64,000 bases of DNA from Alphaproteobacteria bacterium (GCA_024227565.1 JAAEUE010000155.1:31129-95128), one strand, 5' to 3'; counted from the first letter of the stretch, positions 9,374 through 18,121 are shown. The notes: generated from the letters alone by a model not told the origin. Numbers and translations: made by a program.

Positions 9374-10873
9374 TTAGTTCATTGTCGGAATGACAAACTC
9401 TGCGCCCTCTTTCATGCCCGATGGCCAGCGTGAGGTCACGGTCTTGGTGCGGGTGTAGAACCGCACTGAATCCGGGCCATGCTGGTTGAGGTCGCCGAAG
9501 GCTGAACGCTTCCAGCCGCCGAAGGTATGGTAGGCGAGGGGAACCGGGATCGGCACGTTGATGCCCACCATGCCGATGTTGATGCGGTTGGCGAACTCAC
9601 GGGCTGCATCGCCGTCGCGGGTGTAGATCGCAACGCCGTTGCCATATTCGTGGCTCATGGGAAGATCGATTGCTTCTTCATACGTCTTGGCGCGCACCAC
9701 CGAGAGCACGGGGCCGAAGATCTCTTCCTTATAGATCCGCATGTCCTTGGTCACATTGTCGAACAGGCAGCCGCCCATGAAGTAGCCGTTCTCAAAGCCT
9801 TGCATGGAGAAGTCACGGCCATCCACGGCCAAGTTTGCGCCTTCCTCGATGCCGAGATTCACATAACCCCGGACCCGGTCCAGCGCCTGTTGGGTTACCA
9901 CCGGGCCGTAGTCAGCCTCACGGTCAGTGGATGGGCCGATCTTCAGGCTCTCAACCCGCGGGATGAGCTTTTCAACCAACGCATCCGCCGTGGCTTCACC
10001 AACCGGAACGGCAACCGAGATCGCCATGCAGCGCTCGCCGGCCGAGCCGTAGCCGGCCCCGATGAGCGCATCGACAGCCTGATCCAGATCGGCATCAGGC
10101 ATGATGATCATGTGGTTCTTGGCGCCGCCGAAGCATTGAACCCGTTTGCCGTTCGCGGTGCCGCGCGAATAGACATATTCGGCAATGGCGGTGGAGCCAA
10201 CAAAGCCAACCCCTTGGATGACTTCATTGTCCAAAATAGCGTCCACGGCTTCCTTGTCGCCGTTGACCACATTCAGAATGCCTTCCGGCAGGCCGGCCTC
10301 AATCATCAGCTCGCCCAAGCGCAAAGGCAGGGACGGGTCGCGCTCAGAGGGTTTCAGAATGAAAGCATTGCCGCAGGCAATCGCCGGGCACATTTTCCAC
10401 ATGGGGATCATGGCCGGGAAGTTGAACGGTGTAATGCCGGCAGCCACGCCCAGGGGCTGGCGCATGGAATACATGTCGATGCCCGGGCCGGCGCTGTCAG
10501 AATATTCGCCTTTCAGCAAATGGGGGATGCCAAGGGAAAACTCAGCCACCTCAATGCCGCGCTGAATGTCGCCATGGCTGTCGGGAATGGTCTTGCCATG
10601 CTCACGTGAAAGCATCTGGGCGAGCTCTTCTTTTTCCGCGTTCACCAGGTCGATGAACTTCATCATCACCCTGGCGCGCACTTGCGGGTTCTTTGCCGCC
10701 CATGCTGGCTGGGCTGCTGCTGCATTGGCCACCGCGGCGTTAAGTTCTTCGGTTGATGCCAGAGCCACTTTGGCCTGCACTTCGCCGGTGTTCGGGTCGT
10801 AAACGTCGGCGAACCGACCGCTGGTTCCCGCGACGTTCTTGCCGCCGATAAAATGTCCGATTTCCTTGACCAT
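9374..10873 (-). CDS. mmsA: CoA-acylating methylmalonate-semialdehyde dehydrogenase
   Basis: A 499-residue aldehyde dehydrogenase of the MmsA/IolA group, which oxidises methylmalonate or malonate semialdehyde to propionyl-CoA or acetyl-CoA with NAD+ and CoA, releasing CO2, in valine, thymine and inositol catabolism. The opening E-I-G-H-F-I-G-G-K is typical. The nucleotide-binding strand reads G-V-G-F-V-G-S-T-A-I-A, the active cysteine lies in G-E-R-C-M-A-I-S, and E-E-I-F-G-P-V-L-S-V is conserved. MmsA enzymes lack the general-base glutamate of ordinary aldehyde dehydrogenases. Its propionyl-CoA product feeds the methylmalonyl-CoA mutase encoded about 6 kb away. Confidence 0.94.
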   Translation of the reverse strand: MVKEIGHFIGGKNVAGTSGRFADVYDPNTGEVQAKVALASTEELNAAVANAAAAQPAWAAKNPQVRARVMMKFIDLVNAEKEELAQMLSREHGKTIPDSHGDIQRGIEVAEFSLGIPHLLKGEYSDSAGPGIDMYSMRQPLGVAAGITPFNFPAMIPMWKMCPAIACGNAFILKPSERDPSLPLRLGELMIEAGLPEGILNVVNGDKEAVDAILDNEVIQGVGFVGSTAIAEYVYSRGTANGKRVQCFGGAKNHMIIMPDADLDQAVDALIGAGYGSAGERCMAISVAVPVGEATADALVEKLIPRVESLKIGPSTDREADYGPVVTQQALDRVRGYVNLGIEEGANLAVDGRDFSMQGFENGYFMGGCLFDNVTKDMRIYKEEIFGPVLSVVRAKTYEEAIDLPMSHEYGNGVAIYTRDGDAAREFANRINIGMVGINVPIPVPLAYHTFGGWKRSAFGDLNQHGPDSVRFYTRTKTVTSRWPSGMKEGAEFVIPTMN

Positions 10874-10998
10874 ATCCTTGCCGCCCCGCCTTTTCAGATC
10901 AGGCCTCGAAGCGTCCCTTGTTGGAGTGAAGCTGAGCCGACACTATCGGGCTTTCCATAGGGCGGCAAGATGCAACGCTTAGGCTGCGGCTGTTGGTG

Positions 10999-12156
10999 TC
11001 ACCAATTGGTGGGTGTTGGTCTGTTGCGGATTTTGAGGTTGCGCAACTCATCCACATTCTTCACGCCGAGCTGCAGCATGTTGTTGCAATAATCATCCCT
11101 GAGCACATTCATCACATGCTGCCCGCCCGCTTCGCCCAGAGCGGCCACCGCATAGAGGAAGGGGCGGCCGAGCAGGCAGAAATCGGCGCCCAATGCCCGG
11201 GCGCGCACGATGTCGAGTCCGCTTCTGATGCCGGAATCAAAGATGATGCTCATTTTGCCGCCAACCTCAGCGGCAATTTCCGGCAACACAGAGATGGTGG
11301 CCGGTGCCGCGTCCGTTTGCCGGGCGCCGTGGTTGGACACCACAATGCCATCAAACCCGCGCTTGGCCGCTTCCACGGCATCGCCCACGTCCATGATGCC
11401 TTTCAAGATCACCGGGCCGTCCCAAAGATCGCGCACCGCTGACACATCATCCCAATCCGGCCGGCCGTGCAACAAGGCGGCAAGGAAGGTGCGCAAGTCA
11501 GAATTATCCGTGCGGTATTTCTCCAAAGTCACCAGATGGGGCATCTTGTGGGTCAGCGTGGAAAGGCTCCAGGCTGGATTCCGGGTTGCTTGCCACAGGG
11601 TCGCAAGGTCTTTCTTCGGCGGCATGCGCAAACCCGCCTTGAGCTGCCGCTCGCGGGTGCTGGTCACGGGCACATCGACGGTGATCACCAGAACCTTGAA
11701 GCCGGCGTCTTTGCCCCGGCGCAGTATGTCGTCGCGCACTTCCAGGTTCTTGGTAGGGTAATATTGATACCAGCCATACTCGCCCACCTCCGGGCCAACG
11801 GTTTCCGGCGTCTCGGCGCCCACGGTGCTGAGGCAATAAGGCAGCTTCATCTGCGCTGCGGCTCGGGCCAGGAAGATCTCGGTCTTGGGCCACACCAGCC
11901 CGGACATGCCCACCGGCGCAACGCCGAACGGGGCTTCATACTCTTGTCCAAATAGCGTGGTTTTGAACTCTGCTTCGATCTTGCCCGGCAGCATCCGCGG
12001 CACGATCTCGATCTCCCGCAAGGCGCTCTCGTTGCGGGCCTTTCCGTCTTCGATGCCGGTGCTGCTGTCGAGAAACTCCCAGGCGAAATGAGGCAATCGG
12101 GTTCTGGCGCGTTCTCTCAGATAGTGCACTGAGGGATAGCGGGTCAGGTCGGTCAT
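10999..12156 (-). CDS. FMN-dependent alpha-hydroxy-acid dehydrogenase (LldD-like)
   Basis: A 385-residue TIM-barrel flavoprotein of the L-lactate dehydrogenase/glycolate oxidase family. It has the FMN- and substrate-binding signature V-V-S-N-H-G-A-R-Q-T-D-A-A-P near residue 270, carrying the catalytic histidine and the following arginine, then I-I-F-D-S-G-I-R-S-G and A-D-F-C-L-L-G-R-P-F for phosphate binding. The sequence cannot separate lactate, glycolate or another 2-hydroxy acid as substrate; the alanine after H-G is also seen in glycolate oxidases. It follows mmsA upstream on the same strand with a 125-base gap, so operon membership is uncertain. Confidence 0.87.
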   Translation of the reverse strand: MTDLTRYPSVHYLRERARTRLPHFAWEFLDSSTGIEDGKARNESALREIEIVPRMLPGKIEAEFKTTLFGQEYEAPFGVAPVGMSGLVWPKTEIFLARAAAQMKLPYCLSTVGAETPETVGPEVGEYGWYQYYPTKNLEVRDDILRRGKDAGFKVLVITVDVPVTSTRERQLKAGLRMPPKKDLATLWQATRNPAWSLSTLTHKMPHLVTLEKYRTDNSDLRTFLAALLHGRPDWDDVSAVRDLWDGPVILKGIMDVGDAVEAAKRGFDGIVVSNHGARQTDAAPATISVLPEIAAEVGGKMSIIFDSGIRSGLDIVRARALGADFCLLGRPFLYAVAALGEAGGQHVMNVLRDDYCNNMLQLGVKNVDELRNLKIRNRPTPTNW

Positions 12157-12321
12157 GGCGGGATGAGCTTGCTATTTGAGATATTTGAAGGAGGCAGTCT
12201 TAGCATCAGGCTTGTGCAAAGAACATGGGCAATTGGCCCCTGGCGGCGGAGGTGTCTTGCGCCTTGCGCTTTTCTGAGGCAACTGGTTCGGTTAGCTGTG
12301 GGAAGACGAGGGGTACTGACG

Positions 12322-13008
12322 ATGGCAAACTTCGATATGGCGCGGCGCCTGGCGGCCGAAGCCCTGGGCACCGGGTTGCTGGTGTGCACGGTTGTTGGGT
12401 CCGGCATCATGGCCGACAAGTTGAGCGACGACGTGGCTGTTTCCCTATTGGGCAACACAATCCCCACCGGCGCCATTCTGGTGGTGCTGATCACGATATT
12501 CGGCCCGATTTCCGGGGCGCACTTCAACCCGGCGGTCTCTCTGGGTTTTGCCGTGAAACGCGACCTGCCGTGGACCGAACTGGTACCCTACATTGCGGCG
12601 CAGGTTGCGGGCGGCATCGTGGGCACCTTCGTGGCCCATCTGATGTTCGACCTCAGTGTGCTGCAGGCCTCGACCACCGTGCGAACGGGTGGGGCGCAAT
12701 GGTTTGCCGAATGGGTCGCCGCCTTTGGGCTCATGGCTATCATCCTGGGCGGCATCAGATTCCGGGCCGACGCAGTGCCCTGGCTTGTGGGGCTTTACAT
12801 CACGGCAGCTTATTGGTTCACAGCTTCCACGTCGTTCGCCAATCCGGCGGTGGCGATCGCCCGCGCCTTCACCGATACGTTCTCCGGCATCCGCCCGATT
12901 GACCTTCCTGGCTTCATCATTGCCGAATGCATCGGCGCCGTGTGTGCGGTTCTGTTGTTTGGCTGGCTCCTGGCCCCGGGCGATGATAAGACGGGGCCGA
13001 ATTCCTGA
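12322..13008 (+). CDS. Aquaporin/MIP family channel
   Basis: A 228-residue six-span membrane channel with two half-helix signatures: N-P-A-V-S-L-G-F after A-H-F, and N-P-A-V-A-I-A-R after the fifth span, the arginine being the selectivity-filter residue. The ATG at 12322 is chosen over a longer frame from 12163 because homologues begin directly with this helix and GAGGGG precedes it. It could conduct water, glycerol or small neutral solutes. The next gene starts 26 bases downstream, so the two may be cotranscribed. Confidence 0.9.
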   Translation: MANFDMARRLAAEALGTGLLVCTVVGSGIMADKLSDDVAVSLLGNTIPTGAILVVLITIFGPISGAHFNPAVSLGFAVKRDLPWTELVPYIAAQVAGGIVGTFVAHLMFDLSVLQASTTVRTGGAQWFAEWVAAFGLMAIILGGIRFRADAVPWLVGLYITAAYWFTASTSFANPAVAIARAFTDTFSGIRPIDLPGFIIAECIGAVCAVLLFGWLLAPGDDKTGPNS

Positions 13009-13033
13009 TCCCACTTCACGTCTTGAGGCTTTT

Positions 13034-13975
13034 ATGGGCACGAGCACCCACGAATACGTTGACGATCCCCGCAACGCCGACATCCTGATCTCCATCAACG
13101 GAGAGATGGTGCCGCGGGCTGAGGCCATGGTGTCGGTGTTTGATTCCGGCTTCATTTTGGGCGACGGTGTCTGGGAAGGCTTGCGCGTGCATGAGGGCGG
13201 GATCGCCTTTCTGGATGCCCATCTGGAGCGGCTCTACGAAGGCGCCCGGGCCATCGACATGGAGATGGATGTTTCTCCCGATGCTCTGGCCAAGCGGCTG
13301 TTCGACTGCCTGGCGGCCAATGACATGGGCGAAGGGGTGCACATTCGCCTGATGGTCACCCGGGGCATCAAGGCAACCCCCTATCAAGACCCGCGCGTAA
13401 CGATTTCGCCGCCCACCATTGTCATCATTCCGGAATACAAGACCGCCAAGCCTGAGGTTCTGGAGCGGGGCATCACGCTCTTCACCACCCACATCCGCCG
13501 CACCTCGCCGGACACCCAAGACCAGAAGCTTAATTCACACTCCAAGCTCAACTGCATCCAGGCGTGTATCCAGGCGGCCAAGGCCGGCGCTGATGAAGCT
13601 TTGATGCTGGACCCTCAGGGCTTTGTAGCGACCTGCAACTCGACGCATTTTTTCATCGTGCGCCGCGGCGAGGTCTGGACCTCAAGCGGTGACTACTGCC
13701 TGGGCGGCATCACCCGCGGGAATGTCATCAGAGTGTGTGAAGAAAACGGCATCCCGATCCGCCAGAAGAACTTCTCCACCACCGATGTTTACAGCGCCGA
13801 CGAAGCCTTCGTCACCGGCACTTTTGCCGGCCTGTGCCCGGTGCGCGAAATTGACGGGCGCCCGATTGGCCATCCCACCAAGCCGCGCACCGACGGCAAG
13901 GTGATGGGCCCCATGACGGGGCGGCTGATTGAGCTTTATCAGGCGATGATCAAGCGTGAAACGGCGCGTCCCTGA
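13034..13975 (+). CDS. PLP-dependent class IV aminotransferase
   Basis: A 313-residue fold-type IV enzyme related to D-amino-acid and branched-chain aminotransferases. Visible motifs are F-D-S-G-F-I-L-G-D-G-V-W-E-G near residue 38, the PLP lysine in L-N-S-H-S-K-L-N-C near residue 175, and C-L-G-G-I-T-R-G-N near residue 225, followed by D-E-A-F-V-T-G-T-F-A. Whether the substrate is a branched-chain, D- or other amino acid cannot be read from the motifs. The start is the first ATG after the aquaporin stop; a long in-frame extension inside the aquaporin gene is not credible. Confidence 0.88.
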   Translation: MGTSTHEYVDDPRNADILISINGEMVPRAEAMVSVFDSGFILGDGVWEGLRVHEGGIAFLDAHLERLYEGARAIDMEMDVSPDALAKRLFDCLAANDMGEGVHIRLMVTRGIKATPYQDPRVTISPPTIVIIPEYKTAKPEVLERGITLFTTHIRRTSPDTQDQKLNSHSKLNCIQACIQAAKAGADEALMLDPQGFVATCNSTHFFIVRRGEVWTSSGDYCLGGITRGNVIRVCEENGIPIRQKNFSTTDVYSADEAFVTGTFAGLCPVREIDGRPIGHPTKPRTDGKVMGPMTGRLIELYQAMIKRETARP

Positions 13976-14436
13976 CCGGTGGGTTGAAAATTGTCACCTA
14001 AAAAGGCCATATAGAGCTAATTAAGGACTAAATTCAGCAGCTTACGCGAATTTGGGTTCGTTTCGCAGAATCGTGTTTTTTGCCGGTTTCCCGCCGTTGA
14101 AGATGAACAGATTTGGGTGGGTGGTATGATCAATATCACCTATTTAGTGGCAAAACCGTATGACGCCACACCCCTGCCCGTTTCCGCGTTCCTGCCCATC
14201 CCCCCCCCCCGCATCCCTGCGAAAGCAGGGATCCATGCGAGCCAACCACATGCTCAGAGCACAAGGGTGTGGGACAGACCCCTCAGCCATCAAGCGTCGC
14301 AGCCTGGCCGCCCAGGTGCTCCACCAGAGCGCCAGGCCGAAGGCGGAACTGCAATGGTGCTTGCCTCTTGATCCGCACACTGCCAAAAAGTGGCAGCATT
14401 TGTCTGTAGTGGGGCTGGGCAGGGGAAGGGCCGTTT
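13976..14436. other. Intergenic region with palindromic repeat and poly-C run
   Basis: No gene is supported. The region holds an 11-base cytosine run (14200-14210) directly before the hairpin ATCCCTGC-GAAA-GCAGGGAT (14213-14232), a third good copy of the CCTGC-GAAA-GCAGG family. A short frame across it reads P-A-K-A-G-I-H, a peptide typical of translated palindromic repeats, not of proteins. The right end carries GGGGAAGGG, the likely ribosome binding site of the MscS gene. Confidence 0.7.
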
Positions 14437-15762
14437 ATGTTTGATCCGAAATATTGGCAGGCACTGTCTGATCAGTGGCTTGCGCGCCTGATCGACTGGA
14501 CCACCGATCCGGCCTTCTATGTGCAGATTGGCGCAATCATTGCCGCGGTTTTCCTGGCCTATCTGATCGCAGGGCAAATCCGCAAACATATTCCCGTGTT
14601 CCGCGCCGCCCCTGAAGAGGGCCGGTTTCAACGTGCCCTGTCCGTGGTCTACAGTTTGCGCGATCTTCTCTTTCCGCTGCTTGCGGTCACCATGCTGGCC
14701 ATTGCGGTGGAGGCCTGCTTGGGCCTGGTACAGTCTGCCTGGCTGGTGCGCATTGCCCAGAGCGTGGGCGTTATCGCCGTGCTCTACACGGCCATCACCC
14801 GGCTCATCAGCCATCCCTTGGTGCGCGGCGCCTGTCTGTGGATCGGCATTCCGGTTGCCACGCTGAAGGTCTTCGACTGGCTGGATGAAGCGGTTGGCTT
14901 TCTCGACGGCATGGCGCTTGAGGCGGGCAATGTGCGCGTTTCGCTCTATCTGCTCGTTAAAGCGGCAATTGCCGGGGGCGTCTTGTTTTGGCTTGGCCGG
15001 ATCTCGTCGAACGCCGGGCAAAAGGCCATCCGCGCGCAGCAGGCTTTGGATGTGCCGACCCGCGAACTGTTCGCCAAACTGTTCCAGACGATACTATTCG
15101 TTGTCCTGTTCGTCCTTTTGCTCCAGGTGCTCGGGCTTGATCTCACGGCACTCACGGTCTTCGGTGGTGCGCTTGGTGTGGGCCTCGGGTTTGGCTTGCA
15201 GCAGATCGCCTCAAACTTCATCTCCGGCATGATCCTGCTTCTGGAGCGATCGGTTTCTGTGGGGGATTACATTGAGCTGGATGACGGCAAGGCCGGCATC
15301 CTGAAAGAGCTCAACATGCGCTCCTCCACCCTGGAGACGTTCGACGGCAAAGAGATCAATGTGCCGAACGAAACCTTCATCACCTCACGCTTTGTCAACT
15401 GGACGCGCGATGATCCGCGCCAGCGCTATGAGGTGGAGTTCTCCGTGTCCTACGCAACCGATCTTCACATCGTGCCGCCCGCAGTGGAAAAGGCAGTGCT
15501 GAAACATCCGCGCGTCCTTACCGAGCCCGAAGAGCCTGATTGCGAATTGCGTGGGTTCGGAGATTCGGGCGTCAATTTTGCCGTGGAGTTTTGGGTCGAT
15601 GGCCTGGATGATGGCCCCAATAAATTCTCCTCCGACGTTCTGTTCCTGGTGTGGGATGCGCTGAAGGAAGCCGGCGTCGGCATGCCGTTCCCGCAGCGCG
15701 AGGTGCGCATTCTGGGGGGCGAGGCCGCGGTGCTCAGCGCCAAAGCCAAGAGTGCCAAATAG
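14437..15762 (+). CDS. Mechanosensitive ion channel, MscS family
   Basis: A 441-residue MscS-type channel. The N-terminal 200 residues hold several extra membrane helices, followed by the pore helix (T-V-F-G-G-A-L-G-V-G-L-G-F-G-L-Q-Q-I-A-S-N-F-I-S-G near residue 245, split here for length) with the glycine/alanine packing typical of MscS TM3. The beta domain has S-V-G-D-Y-I-E-L and the cytoplasmic alpha-beta domain reads N-E-T-F-I-T-S-R-F-V-N-W. Such channels open under membrane tension to release solutes in hypo-osmotic shock. It converges with azlD with a one-base gap. Confidence 0.92.
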   Translation: MFDPKYWQALSDQWLARLIDWTTDPAFYVQIGAIIAAVFLAYLIAGQIRKHIPVFRAAPEEGRFQRALSVVYSLRDLLFPLLAVTMLAIAVEACLGLVQSAWLVRIAQSVGVIAVLYTAITRLISHPLVRGACLWIGIPVATLKVFDWLDEAVGFLDGMALEAGNVRVSLYLLVKAAIAGGVLFWLGRISSNAGQKAIRAQQALDVPTRELFAKLFQTILFVVLFVLLLQVLGLDLTALTVFGGALGVGLGFGLQQIASNFISGMILLLERSVSVGDYIELDDGKAGILKELNMRSSTLETFDGKEINVPNETFITSRFVNWTRDDPRQRYEVEFSVSYATDLHIVPPAVEKAVLKHPRVLTEPEEPDCELRGFGDSGVNFAVEFWVDGLDDGPNKFSSDVLFLVWDALKEAGVGMPFPQREVRILGGEAAVLSAKAKSAK

Positions 15763-15763
15763 A

Positions 15764-16069
15764 TTACGACACCAGGAAGGTGCAGGCCGCAGCAATCGCA
15801 ACGCCGGCGCTCATGGCCGCATAGGCGTTCCGCACCACCAGCATGACACAGATGGCGGCAAGCACCGCCAGGCTCGTGCGCATTCCGCCCCGGGCGCATT
15901 CTGAGACCACAATGGCCACCAGAACCGATGAGGCCATCGTCTTGAGCACGGCCTCAATGCGCGGCGTCATGGCCACGTGGCTCATCAGCTCCGAGCCGGC
16001 AATGCGCGTGGCGTAGACCACCAGCGCCATCAGCGCGATGGTGCCATATCCAAAGACACTAGCGTCCAT
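15764..16069 (-). CDS. azlD: AzlD-like branched-chain amino acid export subunit
   Basis: A 101-residue hydrophobic protein with about four predicted membrane spans, matching the AzlD family. AzlCD pairs export branched-chain amino acids and their analogues. The ATG at 16069 is chosen because the gene then overlaps azlC by 11 bases, a usual arrangement for this pair; a longer frame to 16210 lies wholly inside azlC and is cysteine/proline-rich nonsense. Features include the conserved Y-A-T-R-I-A-G early motif and V-V-R-N-A-Y-A near the end. Confidence 0.88.
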   Translation of the reverse strand: MDASVFGYGTIALMALVVYATRIAGSELMSHVAMTPRIEAVLKTMASSVLVAIVVSECARGGMRTSLAVLAAICVMLVVRNAYAAMSAGVAIAAACTFLVS

Positions 16070-16769
16070 ACATGAACCCTCCAACGGCACCGCCCGCCAG
16101 GGCGGCCGCAACGATGTTCCAACCTGAGGGCAGAACATGCAGGCCCAGCAGCGCCACACCGGCGGCGGCCGCAGCGGGCAGAACCGTGCGGTGCCCCTGC
16201 CAGCGTTCAAGCCAACGGGTCAAAAGCATCGCAGCGAAATAACTCGCCATCAAAACGTCGATGCCAAAGCGGTCCAGATCACCGAATTGCTTGCCGGCGA
16301 TCGCGCCGATGGCGGTGCCAATGACCCAGGAGAGCCACAAGGCCGCCCCGCCGCCGATGAGGCGCCCGATATCCCGTTCGTCCCGGTCGAAGGCCGCTGA
16401 ACTGTCAGCAAAATTGGGGTCGCTCAGCACGGATAGACTTGCCAGGCGTTTGGTGCGGTCAACCTGATTGAGCCAGGGCGACAAGGCTGCACCCAACAGG
16501 ATGTGACGCGTGCTGATCGCCAGAACCACGAGCAGCAGAGACACCAATGTGCCGGTCTCCCACAGCTGCAATGCTGCGAACTGGGCGGCGGCAGAGAAGA
16601 CCAGCACGCTCATGGTGAGGGTTTGCTCAAGCGGCATGCCACGTTCCACAGCCGCCACACCGAAGGCCATGCCGAACGGCACCAGGAACACGGCAAGCCC
16701 CGCCATCTGGCGCAAACCCCGGGCAATGCCGCCCATGGTGAGGCGTACTTCATCGTTTCTAACTGTCAT
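16059..16769 (-). CDS. azlC: AzlC family branched-chain amino acid permease
   Basis: A 236-residue membrane protein of the AzlC family, the large subunit of the AzlCD exporter. Family hallmarks are P-F-G-M-A-F-G-V near the N-terminus, S-A-A-A-Q-F-A-A-L-Q-L, and the S-T-R-H-I-L-L-G-A-A-L motif. The ATG at 16769 lies inside an inverted repeat (see 16758-16820); an alternative ATG at 16736 would start eleven residues later. The opposite-strand gene at 16829 encodes a CGNR protein that may control it. Confidence 0.88.
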   Translation of the reverse strand: MTVRNDEVRLTMGGIARGLRQMAGLAVFLVPFGMAFGVAAVERGMPLEQTLTMSVLVFSAAAQFAALQLWETGTLVSLLLVVLAISTRHILLGAALSPWLNQVDRTKRLASLSVLSDPNFADSSAAFDRDERDIGRLIGGGAALWLSWVIGTAIGAIAGKQFGDLDRFGIDVLMASYFAAMLLTRWLERWQGHRTVLPAAAAAGVALLGLHVLPSGWNIVAAALAGGAVGGFMYGR

Positions 16770-16820
16770 AACAGTTAGATTAAATATTACACCTTGTCTG
16801 TCAACCGGTATAACGGTTAG
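16758..16820. promoter_or_regulatory. Two related inverted repeats in azlC/CGNR divergent promoter
   Basis: TCTAACTG-N6-CAGTTAGA (16758-16779) is a perfect dyad covering the azlC start codon. TCAACCGG-TAT-AACGGTTAGA (16800-16820) is a second, imperfect one. Their right halves ATAACAGTTAGA and ATAACGGTTAGA differ at one base, so they look like two copies of one operator, about 41 bases apart. A TTGACA hexamer pointing toward azlC lies at 16799-16804. The binding protein is inferred to be the CGNR protein encoded next door. Confidence 0.6.
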
Positions 16821-16828
16821 AATGAAGA

Positions 16829-17395
16829 ATGAGCTATCAAGATTACCCAGTTCACCTCATCGGTGGCCGCATTTGCCTTGATTTTCTCAACACCGCCAAC
16901 TGGAATGCAGATGGCACGGTGGGGGTGGAAAGGCTTGCAAGCATTGAGGATTTGCAGACCTGGATCAAGGCCGCAGGGCTTCATTGCCGTGGGGCCGGAT
17001 CGCAGCAGGAACTTGAGCAGACCATTCTGCAGTTCCGCGCTTCGCTGCGCAGGGTCGTTCTGTCGGCCGTTCAGAACGCCGACCCGCGTATGGTTGATGT
17101 TGCGCTGCTGAACGCGGCAGCGCAACTGCCCGGCAACTATGCTCCGCTGGAAATCTCGAACGATGGGTTTGCCGTTGCTTCCAGCTCGCCGCTTGCCTAC
17201 GGCCTCGCTCTGTCCGCCATCGCCATGTTGACGGACAGCCGGGAAATCGACCGCGTAAAGATGTGCCCGGGCGGTGGGTGTGGCTGGATGTTTCTGGATG
17301 AAAGCGCAAACGGGCGCCGGCAGTGGTGCTCAATGGAGATGTGCGGCAACCGCGAAAAAGCGCGCCGCCATTATGCGCGCACGCGCAGCACCTAA
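16829..17395 (+). CDS. CGNR zinc-finger/ABATE-domain putative regulator
   Basis: A 188-residue protein with an N-terminal ABATE-like domain (G-G-R-I-C-L-D-F-L-N-T-A-N near residue 12) and a C-terminal CGNR motif: two cysteines in M-C-P-G-G-G-C-G-W-M-F-L-D, then R-R-Q-W-C-S-M-E-M-C-G-N-R-E-K-A-R-R-H. The four cysteines probably bind zinc and the basic tail may contact DNA. The family is thought to contain stress-related transcription factors. Divergent from azlCD across 59 bases holding two inverted repeats. The stop overlaps that of the HxlR gene by four bases. Confidence 0.85.
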   Translation: MSYQDYPVHLIGGRICLDFLNTANWNADGTVGVERLASIEDLQTWIKAAGLHCRGAGSQQELEQTILQFRASLRRVVLSAVQNADPRMVDVALLNAAAQLPGNYAPLEISNDGFAVASSSPLAYGLALSAIAMLTDSREIDRVKMCPGGGCGWMFLDESANGRRQWCSMEMCGNREKARRHYARTRST

Positions 17396-18093
17396 ACCGC
17401 AGCAGCCTCTGGCAAGTTCGATTTTATCTGCGACAGCGGGCTCAGATTGAGCCAGTCCGCCAGTTTCTTCTTTGCTGGTGAGGTTCCCATCACGTCTAGC
17501 CGGTCCGTGCTCATGGCCGTTGTAAGAGTAAGGTCGCCGCGCACCAGATAGATCATGTCCGGCAGGTTGCAGGTCAGATAGAGATCTACATCATAACCTG
17601 GATCCTCAAGGCACAGTTCGCACTCATCCTTATGGTTCACGAACCACCACCGGTCCTTGCCCGACGGCTGATCGGAGAAATGCAAGTGGATCACGGAGCG
17701 CTCCTTGCCGAATGCGTTGGCCTTCACACTGCGCTCCAGAGTCCAGAGCAACAAACCAAGATCGATCTCCCCTTCGGCCAATTGCCGTCGCGACCAGCGC
17801 TGTCCCCAAACCCCGAGCGTTTCCACCAGGGGCACAAACTCCACGCCTGCAGGGGTGAGATGATAGGTCCACGACTTGCCGGTGGCGGAGCGGCGGCGCT
17901 CTACAACACCTTCAGCCACCAACTGCTTAAGCCGCCGGGACAGAAGGGTGGGCGACATCAAGGGCACGCCGCGCTGCAATTCTGAAAAGCGGGAGGCGCC
18001 AAACGCCAGATCGCGCACAATGAGCGGCGTCCAGCGCTCGCAGAACAACTCGGCGGCCTTGGCAACCGGGCAAAATTGTCCGTAACTCTTCAT
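17392..18093 (-). CDS. HxlR family transcriptional regulator with C-terminal extension
   Basis: A 233-residue protein. The first 105 residues are an HxlR winged helix with the early cysteine (Q-F-C-P-V-A-K-A) and W-T-P-L-I-V-R-D-L, F-S-E-L-Q-R-G-V-P-L-M-S-P-T-L-L-S-R-R-L-K. Most HxlR proteins stop near 120 residues; here about 120 more follow, ending in an alpha/beta segment resembling an SCP2-type ligand-binding domain (Y-L-T-C-N-L-P-D-M-I-Y-L-V-R-G-D). That suggests a small lipophilic effector. Divergent from the methyltransferase gene; the CTATC-AC-GATAG dyad just upstream of its start may be its operator. Confidence 0.82.
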   Translation of the reverse strand: MKSYGQFCPVAKAAELFCERWTPLIVRDLAFGASRFSELQRGVPLMSPTLLSRRLKQLVAEGVVERRRSATGKSWTYHLTPAGVEFVPLVETLGVWGQRWSRRQLAEGEIDLGLLLWTLERSVKANAFGKERSVIHLHFSDQPSGKDRWWFVNHKDECELCLEDPGYDVDLYLTCNLPDMIYLVRGDLTLTTAMSTDRLDVMGTSPAKKKLADWLNLSPLSQIKSNLPEAAAV

Positions 18094-18109
18094 GGCTTGA
18101 ACCTCCTGC

Positions 18110-18121
18110 CTATCACGATAG
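18110..18121. promoter_or_regulatory. Candidate HxlR operator dyad
   Basis: CTATC-AC-GATAG is a perfect 12-base dyad 17 bases upstream of the HxlR start codon, in the 134-base divergent region before the methyltransferase gene. GATCGATAAGG (18132-18142) and CATGATAGCTC (18183-18193) contain further GATA half-sites. Self-regulation by the adjacent HxlR protein is inferred from position only. Confidence 0.4.

Noticed and set aside
9527..10609. 360-codon open frame on the plus strand
   Set aside because: Antisense to mmsA; histidine- and glycine-rich composition typical of antisense frames.
14117..14371. Possible small gene before mscS
   Set aside because: The frame crosses the palindromic repeat (P-A-K-A-G-I-H) and the poly-C run and has no ribosome binding site.
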